Shown piece after piece: positions 33,951 through 42,129 of a stretch of 64,000 bases of DNA (position 1 is its first letter; each line of letters starts with the position of its first letter). Where the stretch lies: positions 1 through 64,000 of the forward strand of contig CAZIKN010000009.1 in the NCBI GenBank assembly GCA_964539805.1. Reading direction: 5' to 3'. The notes beneath the pieces are model-generated. The model ran no database searches, had not been told where the DNA came from, and saw only the letters and a list, made by a program, of their open reading frames with translations. The translations under genes were made by a program, and so were the position numbers. The stretch comes from M3007 sp964539805 (GTDB lineage Bacteria; Bacteroidota; Bacteroidia; Chitinophagales; Saprospiraceae).

Positions 33951-35357
33951 ATGCGCGTACTTCAAAATTCTACCCTAATAGCCATTTTTTGGGCCATACT
34001 AAGTATGGATGCCCAAGCACAGGAGCACTTTATCCGCTTGGATGATGAGCACTTTGAAATTCCTGCATTCCCCGGTTTTGTCGAGAAAGTGATAGACGTC
34101 ACTCCTGACAAGCCTTATATCGGCTACGCACAAACTGGCATGGGCAACCGCCGTTCTGCGGTTCGGGTGGAGGGAGGCTTAGACACGGTGCTGCAACGCC
34201 TTTTTCAACGTAGTTTCCCACTTCAAAGCAGTGAGCAAGCGCGCTTTTTGGTGCGCATTAATCACCTTTTGGTCTATGAGCGTACGTATAGTTCGGCGGA
34301 AGTCGCTTATGTGGAAGCCAATATATCCTTCTGGGTAAAAGAACCGGGCGGTTATCGGGAGGTATATGAAGCCAGTGCTGTATCAGAGGCAAGAGGAGGC
34401 ATTGATGTGACCCGCAAGCACGCCCGCAATATCATTGAAACCATTCAGGACTGTTGCAAAGCCATTGTGCAAAAGAAGCAGGAACAGGGATGGTGGAAGA
34501 ATGGCACTTTTTTGCCCGATCATGCCATATCAGCATTTTCCACCCAGAAAAGTTATCCCTTGCTCAAAAGCAATCGAACCGAAAATGGAGTTTGGAAAAC
34601 ATTCAATGATTTTCGTGATGATCACCTGCTTGATAGTGCATCATTTGACTTTGTCCTGAAAATAAAAGATACCGATGATGGAGCCATAGAAGGAAAGCCG
34701 GAATGGAAAAATAAGGCGATGGAAAAAAGGCCCCCCTCGCTCTGGGGCTTGCAATGGGAAGGGAAAACCTACTTGAGCGTGGCAGACAAATATTATCAAT
34801 TAATTCGCGAGGGTGAAAACTTTTATTTGCTTGCACCGGAACTCATACCCGTAAATTATGGTGTTTATGTAGGCGGCATATTGGGCGGGTTTACAGGTTC
34901 TTTTTTACTTTCCACAATTGAATCCGATAAAATTATAAAGGGAGATGTGGTGAAGTATCAATTGGATTTGCAAACTGGCAAATTGGTCACGCCTGGCGAT
35001 GTAAGGCGACGACGCATAGAAGCGCGCCAGATTGTATATGCATCAACCTTTCTGAGTGACAAACATGAGATGATCGTAAGCATTGATGGCAAGGAGGCCT
35101 GCCGCCTAAAAGCAGGCGAATATTATCGTTTCTCCTGCAAGCCCCAACAAAAATCAATAACAATATGTGCTTCCCTGGGCACTGAACAGGAGTGCCGCAC
35201 GATAGAACCAAAATTGTTTTATACAGAGATTTTCCTGCTCCGCTCCAAACGCGGAAAGCCTGATATTGACTTATTGAACAATGGTGGTGTACGCAAAGAG
35301 ATCGTAGAAGAGATAAAGAAAAACCCTACGAATTTAAGGTGTGAAGACAAGAATTGA
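33951..35357 (+). CDS. Hypothetical secreted protein
   Basis: The 468-residue protein has a signal peptide (IAIFWAILSMDAQAQ) and is not recognised. Visible parts are an N-terminal region (about 25-150) with the strand-rich EHFIRLDDEHFEIPAF, a central part with FWVKEPGGYREVYEASAVSEARGGIDVTRKHARNIIETI, and a hydrophobic glycine-rich stretch (GVYVGGILGGFTGSFLL) near 305 that could insert in a membrane. The C-terminal 120 residues include CRLKAGEYYRFSCKPQ. It lies directly upstream of the OmpA/PD40 gene on the same strand. Confidence 0.75.
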   Translation: MRVLQNSTLIAIFWAILSMDAQAQEHFIRLDDEHFEIPAFPGFVEKVIDVTPDKPYIGYAQTGMGNRRSAVRVEGGLDTVLQRLFQRSFPLQSSEQARFLVRINHLLVYERTYSSAEVAYVEANISFWVKEPGGYREVYEASAVSEARGGIDVTRKHARNIIETIQDCCKAIVQKKQEQGWWKNGTFLPDHAISAFSTQKSYPLLKSNRTENGVWKTFNDFRDDHLLDSASFDFVLKIKDTDDGAIEGKPEWKNKAMEKRPPSLWGLQWEGKTYLSVADKYYQLIREGENFYLLAPELIPVNYGVYVGGILGGFTGSFLLSTIESDKIIKGDVVKYQLDLQTGKLVTPGDVRRRRIEARQIVYASTFLSDKHEMIVSIDGKEACRLKAGEYYRFSCKPQQKSITICASLGTEQECRTIEPKLFYTEIFLLRSKRGKPDIDLLNNGGVRKEIVEEIKKNPTNLRCEDKN

Positions 35358-35579
35358 AATATTTATTGATGCCCGAATGTATTGGATCAACGTAAGACTA
35401 TCCTGAGCTCTGAATACAAAAATACGCGTTTAGAGGAAAAAACACAATATGGCTTTTTTCAAATTGACACCATTTCTCGCAAGTCTTCTCTTACGTCTGC
35501 TTGTCGAAAACCGAGTACAAAATTAACCAATAATTCGATATCCGCAAAATGCCCCCAACCATCATCACCACTTCCAGCG

Positions 35580-35587
35580 TATCTTTG
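35580..35587 (+). promoter_or_regulatory. -7 element immediately before OmpA-family start
   Basis: TATCTTTG fits TAnnTTTG. It ends only seven bases before the chosen ATG at 35595, so a transcript from it would have almost no leader. No good -33 element is visible. Confidence 0.35.
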
Positions 35588-35594
35588 CCGCCCC

Positions 35595-37211
35595 ATGATA
35601 CGCCATATTATTCGTTTACTCCTATTGCTCAGTTCGCCTTGTTTCGGGTTTGCCCAGGATTTTCGTTTGGAAAAACTCCCCGCCTTCATCAATTCTCCCG
35701 ACTATGATGAGATTACCCCTGTGCCTGGTAAAGATGGGCGAACCCTGTTTTTTACCCGAACGGGCTATCCTGTTTTCGAGCGAAAACTCTTGCTGGATTC
35801 TTTTGACATACTGACCCAATACCCCGCCGATCAATACATCAACATCTTGAGCAGGCACTATTCGCAATTGGCAGGAAAGCCCATTGCGGAACCCCTCCGC
35901 TCTTTTTTGAACCAGGATATATGGCTTGCCAAGGGAGATTCTTCAGGTGTATTCCAACAATTGGTGCATCCCGGCTACCCCTTAAACAATGCCCAGCCGA
36001 ACAGTTTGGTCGCCAATACGCCCGATCCGAATGCCTTTTATGTGATGAATCAATTTACCAAACGCGGTGATATTGATCGTGGATTCTCGGTCGTGCGGCG
36101 CTTGTCGGACACTTTGTGGGCATTTCCACAGCCCGTGTCCATTAAAGATTATTACACCATCACCTCGGAAGTAAGCCTTACCATGAGTTTTGATGGCCAG
36201 ATTTTGATCCTCGGAGCCACCCGTTCGGACTCTCGGGACATGGACTTGTATGTGTGTTTTAGACAGGAAGGGGATAATGTATGGAGCGCGCCTCAACACT
36301 TGGGTAACAGTATTAACTCTGAAAAAAGGGAATCAACACCCTTTCTCTCCGAAGATAACGAGACCCTTTTTTTCTCCTCCAACAGAAGTGGCAACAATGA
36401 TATTTACTTCTCCAAAAGATTGGATGATACGTGGAAAAACTGGTCCACGCCCGAACGTTTGGTAGAACCCGTCAATTCGGATGCCGATGACAGTCAGCCT
36501 TTTTTCAATATGTCCACAGGCTTATTGTACTTTACCTCTAAGAGGGATGGCAGTAGTGATATCTTCAGGGTGCAAATTGCGCCACCTCAACCCACCGAAA
36601 TAACCGTGATCGGTAGGGTGATGAACCGAAAAACGCGCAAAGTAATTCGCAATGCCACGGTGTATTACTCCGCTGCAAACGTGCCTGAAAATAGTGTGGA
36701 CGCCATCAATGGCACCTTCAGGATACAAATTCCCAAAGGTATCCGCTTTTACATCAAGGCAGAAAAACCCGCTTATCAACCGGATTCTGTAGATGTGTAT
36801 TTCCGCCGAGATTACTATTCCTTTCCGGAATACTTCGTGGATGTATGGTTGGATCCAATGGAGGTCAATCAAAAAATAGAACTTCGGCCTATCTATTTTG
36901 AGCAGTCTAAAGCCGTTATCCTGGAGCAATCTTTTCCTGAGCTGTCCCGTTTGGCTTCTGTATTACTGGAAAATCCGGGCATGAAAATTCGGGTGGAAGG
37001 GCATACCGATAATCTTGGAAAGGTCAGTGAGTTGGTGCGATTGTCGGAGGAAAGAGCGATGGCTATTCGTGATTTTCTTCGAGAAAAGAATATTGATCCA
37101 GCGCGCATTGAGGTAGTTGGACACGGCCCCAAATTTCCTAAATCAGACAACAGCAGCGAAGCGGAGCGCAGCAAAAACCGTCGAGTTGAAGTAATTATTA
37201 CAAAAATGTAA
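35595..37211 (+). CDS. OmpA-family protein with PD40 beta-propeller repeats
   Basis: The 538-residue protein has a signal peptide (MIRHIIRLLLLLSSPCFGFAQ), WD40-like PD40 repeats in the first 350 residues (DYDEITPVPGKDGRTLFFTRTGY, DDSQPFFNMSTGLLYFTSKRDGSSDIF, ESTPFLSEDNETLFFSSNRSGNNDIYFSK), a carboxypeptidase-regulatory-like domain (VIGRVMNRKTRKVIRNATVYY), and a C-terminal OmpA peptidoglycan-binding domain (IYFEQSKAVILEQSFPELSRL, VEGHTDNLG, NRRVEVIITKM). It links the outer membrane to peptidoglycan and resembles T9SS-associated PorE/PG1058-like proteins. thrC begins three bases after the stop. The start is set by the signal peptide. Confidence 0.9.
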   Translation: MIRHIIRLLLLLSSPCFGFAQDFRLEKLPAFINSPDYDEITPVPGKDGRTLFFTRTGYPVFERKLLLDSFDILTQYPADQYINILSRHYSQLAGKPIAEPLRSFLNQDIWLAKGDSSGVFQQLVHPGYPLNNAQPNSLVANTPDPNAFYVMNQFTKRGDIDRGFSVVRRLSDTLWAFPQPVSIKDYYTITSEVSLTMSFDGQILILGATRSDSRDMDLYVCFRQEGDNVWSAPQHLGNSINSEKRESTPFLSEDNETLFFSSNRSGNNDIYFSKRLDDTWKNWSTPERLVEPVNSDADDSQPFFNMSTGLLYFTSKRDGSSDIFRVQIAPPQPTEITVIGRVMNRKTRKVIRNATVYYSAANVPENSVDAINGTFRIQIPKGIRFYIKAEKPAYQPDSVDVYFRRDYYSFPEYFVDVWLDPMEVNQKIELRPIYFEQSKAVILEQSFPELSRLASVLLENPGMKIRVEGHTDNLGKVSELVRLSEERAMAIRDFLREKNIDPARIEVVGHGPKFPKSDNSSEAERSKNRRVEVIITKM

Positions 37212-37214
37212 CCC

Positions 37215-38519
37215 ATGCAATTATACAGTACCAATAACCCTGCTCTTAGGGTTGATCTTAAAGAGGCCATTTTTAAGGGGCTTTCTGATGACAATGGCTT
37301 GTTTATGCCACTTGAAATCCCACAAATGCCCTCGCGTTTTTTTGCAGAGGATATGTATGGTATGTCTTTTCAAGAATCCTCTTTTGCCCTTGCAAGGCAC
37401 TTGATACAAGGGGCCATTCCTGATGATGCACTTAAAAACATCATTGAGCAAGCCATAGATTTTCCCGCTCCTTTGGTTCAATTAGATCAGCAAACCCACG
37501 TCCTTGAATTGTTTCATGGGCCATCATTGGCATTCAAGGATTTTGGTGCCCGATTTATGGCCCAAACCATGTCATGGTTTAACCGGGGCGAAGGCCAGGA
37601 TTTAGTCATTCTGGTGGCTACTTCAGGAGACACAGGTGGGGCTGTGGCCGCTGGTTTTTATAATACGCCCGGCATCAGGGTGGTGATCCTCTACCCTTCC
37701 GGCAAGGTAAGTATGTTGCAGGAAAAACAATTGACCACCTTGGGCGGTAATATCACGGCCCTTGAGGTAGAGGGCACTTTTGACGACTGTCAGGCCTTGG
37801 TCAAGCAGGCCTTTTTAGATAAAACCCTTACGGAGCGGTTCAGGTTGAGTTCAGCAAACAGTATCAATATTGCCCGTTTGATACCGCAATCGTTTTATTA
37901 TGTAGAGGCATATAAGCAATTGCCCAAAGAGTCGAAGGCGGTATTCGCTGTGCCTTCAGGCAATTTTGGGAACCTGACCGCTGGATTGATGGCTCGTAAA
38001 ATGGGCCTTCCTGTGCATCAGTTTTTGGCTGCAACCAATAGAAACGATGTGGTTCCTGCATATTTATCATCCGGGATTTACCAGCCCAGGCCCTCGGAGT
38101 CAACCTTGTCTAATGCAATGGATGTAGGAAATCCCTCCAATTTTGCCCGCATGCTCGATCTTTATCGTTCCACGTGGAACATTATGCGCGCAGATGTTTC
38201 GGGTTTTTCATACACAGATGTGCAAACTGAAGATGCGATGCGGGAGATTTGGGATAATTTCAAGTATATTGCAGATCCGCATGGGGCCGTGGCCTATCAG
38301 GCGCTTAGGGCTTATCAGGCAGATAATCCAGGCACGCAAGGGGTGTTTTTAGAAACGGCTCACCCTGCTAAGTTTCTGGATGATGTAAATCGTATTCTTG
38401 GGTTTGAGGTTGAAGTGCCGGAACGCTTAGCGAGATTGGCAAATAATGAAAAGATAGCGGTGCGCCTGGGATCTGATTATATTGGGTTTAAGTCCTGGTT
38501 GCTTTCAGGTTTGGTCTAG
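37215..38519 (+). CDS. thrC: Threonine synthase
   Basis: The 434-residue PLP enzyme converts O-phosphohomoserine to threonine. The cofactor lysine is in HGPSLAFKDFGARFM (residues about 97-111), the phosphate-binding SGDTGGAVAAGF follows, and VPSGNFGNLTAGLMA holds the second cofactor loop. It is of the shorter, ThrC type. It starts three bases after the OmpA-family stop. The coding sequence contains a parS-like 14-bp core at 38167-38180, in the codons for SLDLYRSTWNI-like sequence. Confidence 0.95.
   Translation: MQLYSTNNPALRVDLKEAIFKGLSDDNGLFMPLEIPQMPSRFFAEDMYGMSFQESSFALARHLIQGAIPDDALKNIIEQAIDFPAPLVQLDQQTHVLELFHGPSLAFKDFGARFMAQTMSWFNRGEGQDLVILVATSGDTGGAVAAGFYNTPGIRVVILYPSGKVSMLQEKQLTTLGGNITALEVEGTFDDCQALVKQAFLDKTLTERFRLSSANSINIARLIPQSFYYVEAYKQLPKESKAVFAVPSGNFGNLTAGLMARKMGLPVHQFLAATNRNDVVPAYLSSGIYQPRPSESTLSNAMDVGNPSNFARMLDLYRSTWNIMRADVSGFSYTDVQTEDAMREIWDNFKYIADPHGAVAYQALRAYQADNPGTQGVFLETAHPAKFLDDVNRILGFEVEVPERLARLANNEKIAVRLGSDYIGFKSWLLSGLV
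38166..38181. other. parS-like site inside thrC
   Basis: CGTTCCACGTGGAACA contains the 14-bp perfect core GTTCCACGTGGAAC and differs from the other two sites only at its first base. It lies inside the thrC reading frame and is probably bound by ParB together with the two intergenic sites. Confidence 0.75.
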
Positions 38520-38552
38520 AGTGCATCTTTGTTTTGACAGGATGCGGCATGT

Positions 38553-38568
38553 TGTTCCACGTGGAACA
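38553..38568. other. parS site (ParB binding)
   Basis: TGTTCCACGTGGAACA is a perfect 16-bp palindrome, matching the Bacteroidota-type ParB binding sequence as recalled from the parS literature. It is embedded in a 16-bp-arm palindrome CGGCATGTTGTTCCAC / GTGGAACAACATGCCG (38545-38576), followed by a T-tract. Confidence 0.85.
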
Positions 38569-38601
38569 ACATGCCGTTTTTACAAAAGATCTTTGGTGTC
38601 G

Positions 38602-38617
38602 TGTTCCACGTGGAACA
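38602..38617. other. parS site (ParB binding)
   Basis: TGTTCCACGTGGAACA, identical to the site at 38553-38568, 49 bp apart from it. Together with the thrC site it makes three within 452 bp. Confidence 0.85.
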
Positions 38618-38781
38618 TCTTATTGCGGGCGGGTGGTCTGTTTCGGTAGAGGCGCATGTGGTCACGTAAAAACAGGTATGAGTTTTTGTGGCTAAAAAAT
38701 AATTTTACAATATGTTGGTTCGGATGAAGTTTGCTCAATACCTTTAACCCGTAATAATTCACTTCTTTTACACTTCTACTC

Positions 38782-40887
38782 ATGAATGCCAAAGCATCAC
38801 CATTTTTAGTATTATTGATACCCTTTGCTACAGGTATCGGATTCGGTACACATCTTACACATTGGTTTTCCCTACTGTTATCGCTTTTTGTTGTTTTTTT
38901 TGGGTTTTTATGCTATCTGTATAAAAGAACCATTTCATATTCCTTTCGCTGGTTGTTTGGCACGGGCAGCCTGTTTGCCCTTTTTCTTGCAGGTGCATGT
39001 TCGGTCATCATGATGGACGAGCGCAATGATTCCAGTCATTTTGCAAAAAAAGGCATAGAGTCTAATTGTTTTCTGGCTGAATTGTGTGATGTGCCATCCA
39101 AAAGCAATAAAATAAAGGTGCAGGTCAGGCTTGTCGCAGCAGGCAACAAGCCTGACTCCATGCTGGCCTGTAAAGGCAATGCTTTGTTGTACTTTGAGTA
39201 TGATTCGCTGAGTAATGCCTTGAATTATGGCGATAGAATATTGGTGTGGACTAATCTTTCCCCTACGGAAGGCCCAAAGAATCCTTTTGCATTTGATTAT
39301 GGGCAATACCTTCATTATCAGAATATCCATTACACAGCATTTGTCCGCGCTGGATCATTTTGCTTGTTGTCACGTCATCATGGCAATTGGCTTTGGGATT
39401 ATGCTTATCGCTGCCGCGCAAATTTATTGGAAGTGCTCCGCTACTATTTTCCTACACAGGATGAGTATGCAGTGGCTTCAGCCTTGCTGGTGGGGTATAA
39501 GGACGACCTGTCAGAAGACCTTAGGACAGCTTATGCTGAAACAGGATCCATGCATGCCCTGGCTGTTTCAGGGACTCATGTAGGCTTTTTGTATATGGGC
39601 TTGGTTTGGTTGCTAAGACGCATTCCCGTGTATAGTTATAAAGGTAAACTAATGGAGATCATTGTTGCGCTGATGGCCATTTGGATATTTACATTTATTA
39701 CAGGAGCAACGGCATCTGTTTTGCGGGCATCTGTTATGTTTAGCGTTTTTTTGATGGGGCAAGCGACTTTTCGTTATGCCAATGTTTGGAATATCATGGC
39801 CACTTCTGCCTTTATCCTATTGCTCATTAATCCCTATTACCTTTTTGATGCGGGCTTTCAGTTGTCATATTCGGCAGTAGCAGGCATGGTTTTCTTTTAT
39901 CCTTTGTTTTATAAGAGATCAAAGATCAGGAATAAATTGGTGGATATGGCTTGGCAGACATTATTGGTGGGTTTTGCTGCCCAATTAGGAACCTTACCGT
40001 TGACCTTGTATTATTTCCATCAATTCCCAGTGTATTTTTGGCTTGCGGGCTGGATTGTGGTTTTCGGCGGCGCAGTGTTCCTCGGTGGTGGTTCACTATT
40101 GGTTGTACTTCAAAGTTTTTATACTTGGCTTGCTTGGCCTGCTGCGCTTGTAGGAAAAATGCTGTTTACCATGTTGTTCTGGATGAACAAGATCATAATG
40201 GCCATTCAACAATTACCGGGAAGCGTAGTAAGCGGTATTTGGTTGGCACCGTGGGCTGTGTTGCTTCTTTTTGTCGCTATTGCACTTTATGGTGCCGCCA
40301 TGCTGCAAAAAAGTGCCAAACACATGCTGTTTTCCTTTAGTTTAATTGTTTTTTTGTTGTTATGCAGCGCTTTTAGGGCCGTAGAGCAGGTTAATCAACG
40401 ACAGATTACAGTTTACCATCTTGGTGGTGGTAAGCGAATGATTGATTTTTTTGATGGGGCGCACACTTTTTGCCTTTCAGATACACTGAGCAAAAAACAA
40501 GTAATGTTTTCAGCCCAATCAAATCGCTGGGCCAACGGCCAGCTTATGACAACACAAATATTTTTTTCTGGAAAACCGCTGAAAAACGAGGTTTTGCTGA
40601 TTGGCCTGCCTATTATTCAATTTTATGATAAAAAAATCGCCTTTATTACAGATCAATATCCTGATGAGATCACAAATGCTGGCCCAACAATGGTTAGTGC
40701 TTTGATCTTGAGCAAAGATCCAAAACTACCTATTGCGGATTATTTGAAAAAATTTACGCCTAATCAAATCATAGCAGATCCCAGCAACAGCAGAAAACGT
40801 GTGGAACAATGGAAAAAGGAGTGTGACTTGTTGCAAGTGCCATTTTATGATATCAGGAGCCAGGGAGCGTGGGTGTTTAGATGGTAA
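38782..40887 (+). CDS. comEC: ComEC/Rec2-family DNA uptake channel
   Basis: The 701-residue polytopic protein has an N-terminal DUF4131-type region with an OB-fold-like soluble part, then the Competence domain with helices and family motifs: ALLVGYKDDLSEDLRTAYAETGSMHALAVSGTHVGFLYMGL (residues about 234-274), ITGATASVLRASVMF, LLINPYYLFDAGFQLSYSAVAGM, and WQTLLVGFAAQLGTLPLTLYYF. The metallo-beta-lactamase domain found at the C-terminus of Bacillus ComEC is absent; the last 190 residues have no HxHxDH motif. It forms the inner-membrane pore for single-stranded DNA in transformation. Confidence 0.9.
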   Translation: MNAKASPFLVLLIPFATGIGFGTHLTHWFSLLLSLFVVFFGFLCYLYKRTISYSFRWLFGTGSLFALFLAGACSVIMMDERNDSSHFAKKGIESNCFLAELCDVPSKSNKIKVQVRLVAAGNKPDSMLACKGNALLYFEYDSLSNALNYGDRILVWTNLSPTEGPKNPFAFDYGQYLHYQNIHYTAFVRAGSFCLLSRHHGNWLWDYAYRCRANLLEVLRYYFPTQDEYAVASALLVGYKDDLSEDLRTAYAETGSMHALAVSGTHVGFLYMGLVWLLRRIPVYSYKGKLMEIIVALMAIWIFTFITGATASVLRASVMFSVFLMGQATFRYANVWNIMATSAFILLLINPYYLFDAGFQLSYSAVAGMVFFYPLFYKRSKIRNKLVDMAWQTLLVGFAAQLGTLPLTLYYFHQFPVYFWLAGWIVVFGGAVFLGGGSLLVVLQSFYTWLAWPAALVGKMLFTMLFWMNKIIMAIQQLPGSVVSGIWLAPWAVLLLFVAIALYGAAMLQKSAKHMLFSFSLIVFLLLCSAFRAVEQVNQRQITVYHLGGGKRMIDFFDGAHTFCLSDTLSKKQVMFSAQSNRWANGQLMTTQIFFSGKPLKNEVLLIGLPIIQFYDKKIAFITDQYPDEITNAGPTMVSALILSKDPKLPIADYLKKFTPNQIIADPSNSRKRVEQWKKECDLLQVPFYDIRSQGAWVFRW

Positions 40888-40937
40888 TTCGTACGCTAAA
40901 ATCAATTTTTTAACCTATAAAACTTCACTTTCTTATT

Positions 40938-42119
40938 ATGAAACATTTTTTCATGAAAACCTTTCATTTCACGCCTAAAGAACGCAACGGGACTATTGCC
41001 ATTTTACTGATTGCAGTTTTGGCTGTTTTATGGCCAATGTTTTATCGAAACTATATGTATGAAGGACAACTGAAAACCATAGAAATGGATGAAGACCTGA
41101 AACAAAACTTATCCATAGGGTTGACAGGCTCTGATGCACCCACTCATACAGATAAAACACAGCGCACTTTATTCTATTTTGATCCTAATACCATCACAGA
41201 AACAGATTTTAGGCGACTTGGCCTGTCTGACCGAACGGCAAAAAGCATCTGCAATTACCGAAACAAGGGGGGGAGGTTTAGAAAAGCAGAAGATTTTAAA
41301 AAAATTTACACCCTTTCCTCGGAAGATTTCCTTCGCTTGTTGCCATATATCCGAATAGAAGGACAATCGCAGGATTCAAATCAGCGTGCCCAAAATGAAC
41401 TGGGGGAAGACCGTTCAGTAGCCAGTTATCAATCATTTCCTTTTGATCCCAATACGATTGATGCTGCAGGTATGGAGCAATTGGGTATTCCATCATGGAT
41501 AGCCAAAAGAATCATTAACTACAGGGATAAAGGCGGAAAATTCAAAAAGAAGGAAGATTTAGCCAAAATTTATGGTTTTCCAGAGGATTTATACCTTCGC
41601 TTAGCGCCGGTTATCATCATAAATACGCCTAATAACATGGTCAGTGCGCCAGCTCCAATGCTCTATGATGCCGGGGCCATGACCATGCCGGCAAGATCAG
41701 GCAAACCCATGCGCAAAAGCCCGATTGATATCAACAGGAGTAGCCTTGAAGATTGGATGACCCTGCCGGGTATTGGAGAGACAAGGGCAAGAATGATAGT
41801 TAAATTCAGGGAAAAACTCGGTGGTTTTCTCTCCGTAGAGCAGGTTGCAGAAACAAAAGGGTTGCCTGACAGTGTTTTTCAGCAAATTTATGGTCTTTTG
41901 GCGCTCCAGTTTAAGGACTTGCGCAAAATCAACATCAATGCTGCCGATCAAGAAATGTTGGACGCACATCCTTATATATCCTCAAAACAGGCCAGTTTGA
42001 TTTTTGCATACAGGGATCAGAATGGAAGCTTCAGGAGCGTGGATGACCTGCTCAAACTGCCTGCCTTTTTTGATCGAGTGTGGTTGGAAAAAGTACGCCC
42101 CTATTTGACATTGGAATAA
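40938..42119 (+). CDS. Membrane-anchored helix-hairpin-helix (ComEA-like) protein
   Basis: The 393-residue protein has a short N-terminal part, one transmembrane helix (GTIAILLIAVLAVLWPMFY, residues about 17-35) and four helix-hairpin-helix motifs downstream: FDPNTITETDFRRLGLSDRTAKSICNYRNKGGRF, FDPNTIDAAGMEQLGIPSWIAKRIINYRDKGGKF, IDINRSSLEDWMTLPGIGETRARMIVKFREKLGGF and ININAADQEMLDAHPYISSKQASLIFAYRDQNGSF. These bind DNA without sequence preference. It follows comEC by 50 bases and is a plausible DNA receptor for uptake, longer than the usual one-motif ComEA. A methionine at residue 6 is an alternative start. Confidence 0.88.
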   Translation: MKHFFMKTFHFTPKERNGTIAILLIAVLAVLWPMFYRNYMYEGQLKTIEMDEDLKQNLSIGLTGSDAPTHTDKTQRTLFYFDPNTITETDFRRLGLSDRTAKSICNYRNKGGRFRKAEDFKKIYTLSSEDFLRLLPYIRIEGQSQDSNQRAQNELGEDRSVASYQSFPFDPNTIDAAGMEQLGIPSWIAKRIINYRDKGGKFKKKEDLAKIYGFPEDLYLRLAPVIIINTPNNMVSAPAPMLYDAGAMTMPARSGKPMRKSPIDINRSSLEDWMTLPGIGETRARMIVKFREKLGGFLSVEQVAETKGLPDSVFQQIYGLLALQFKDLRKININAADQEMLDAHPYISSKQASLIFAYRDQNGSFRSVDDLLKLPAFFDRVWLEKVRPYLTLE

Positions 42120-42129
42120 TTTATACCTT

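Larger units (their letters stand above)
38520..38781. other. Intergenic region with two parS sites
   Basis: The 262-base gap holds two parS sites and otherwise no gene I can support. The first parS sits in a longer 32-bp palindrome (38545-38576) followed by TTTTTAC, so it may also terminate thrC transcripts. Confidence 0.7.

Noticed and set aside
38580..38783. Leftward 67-70 residue frame between thrC and comEC
   Set aside because: It translates across a parS site (giving FHVEH) and its start overlaps comEC. No family likeness; parS needs explain the sequence.
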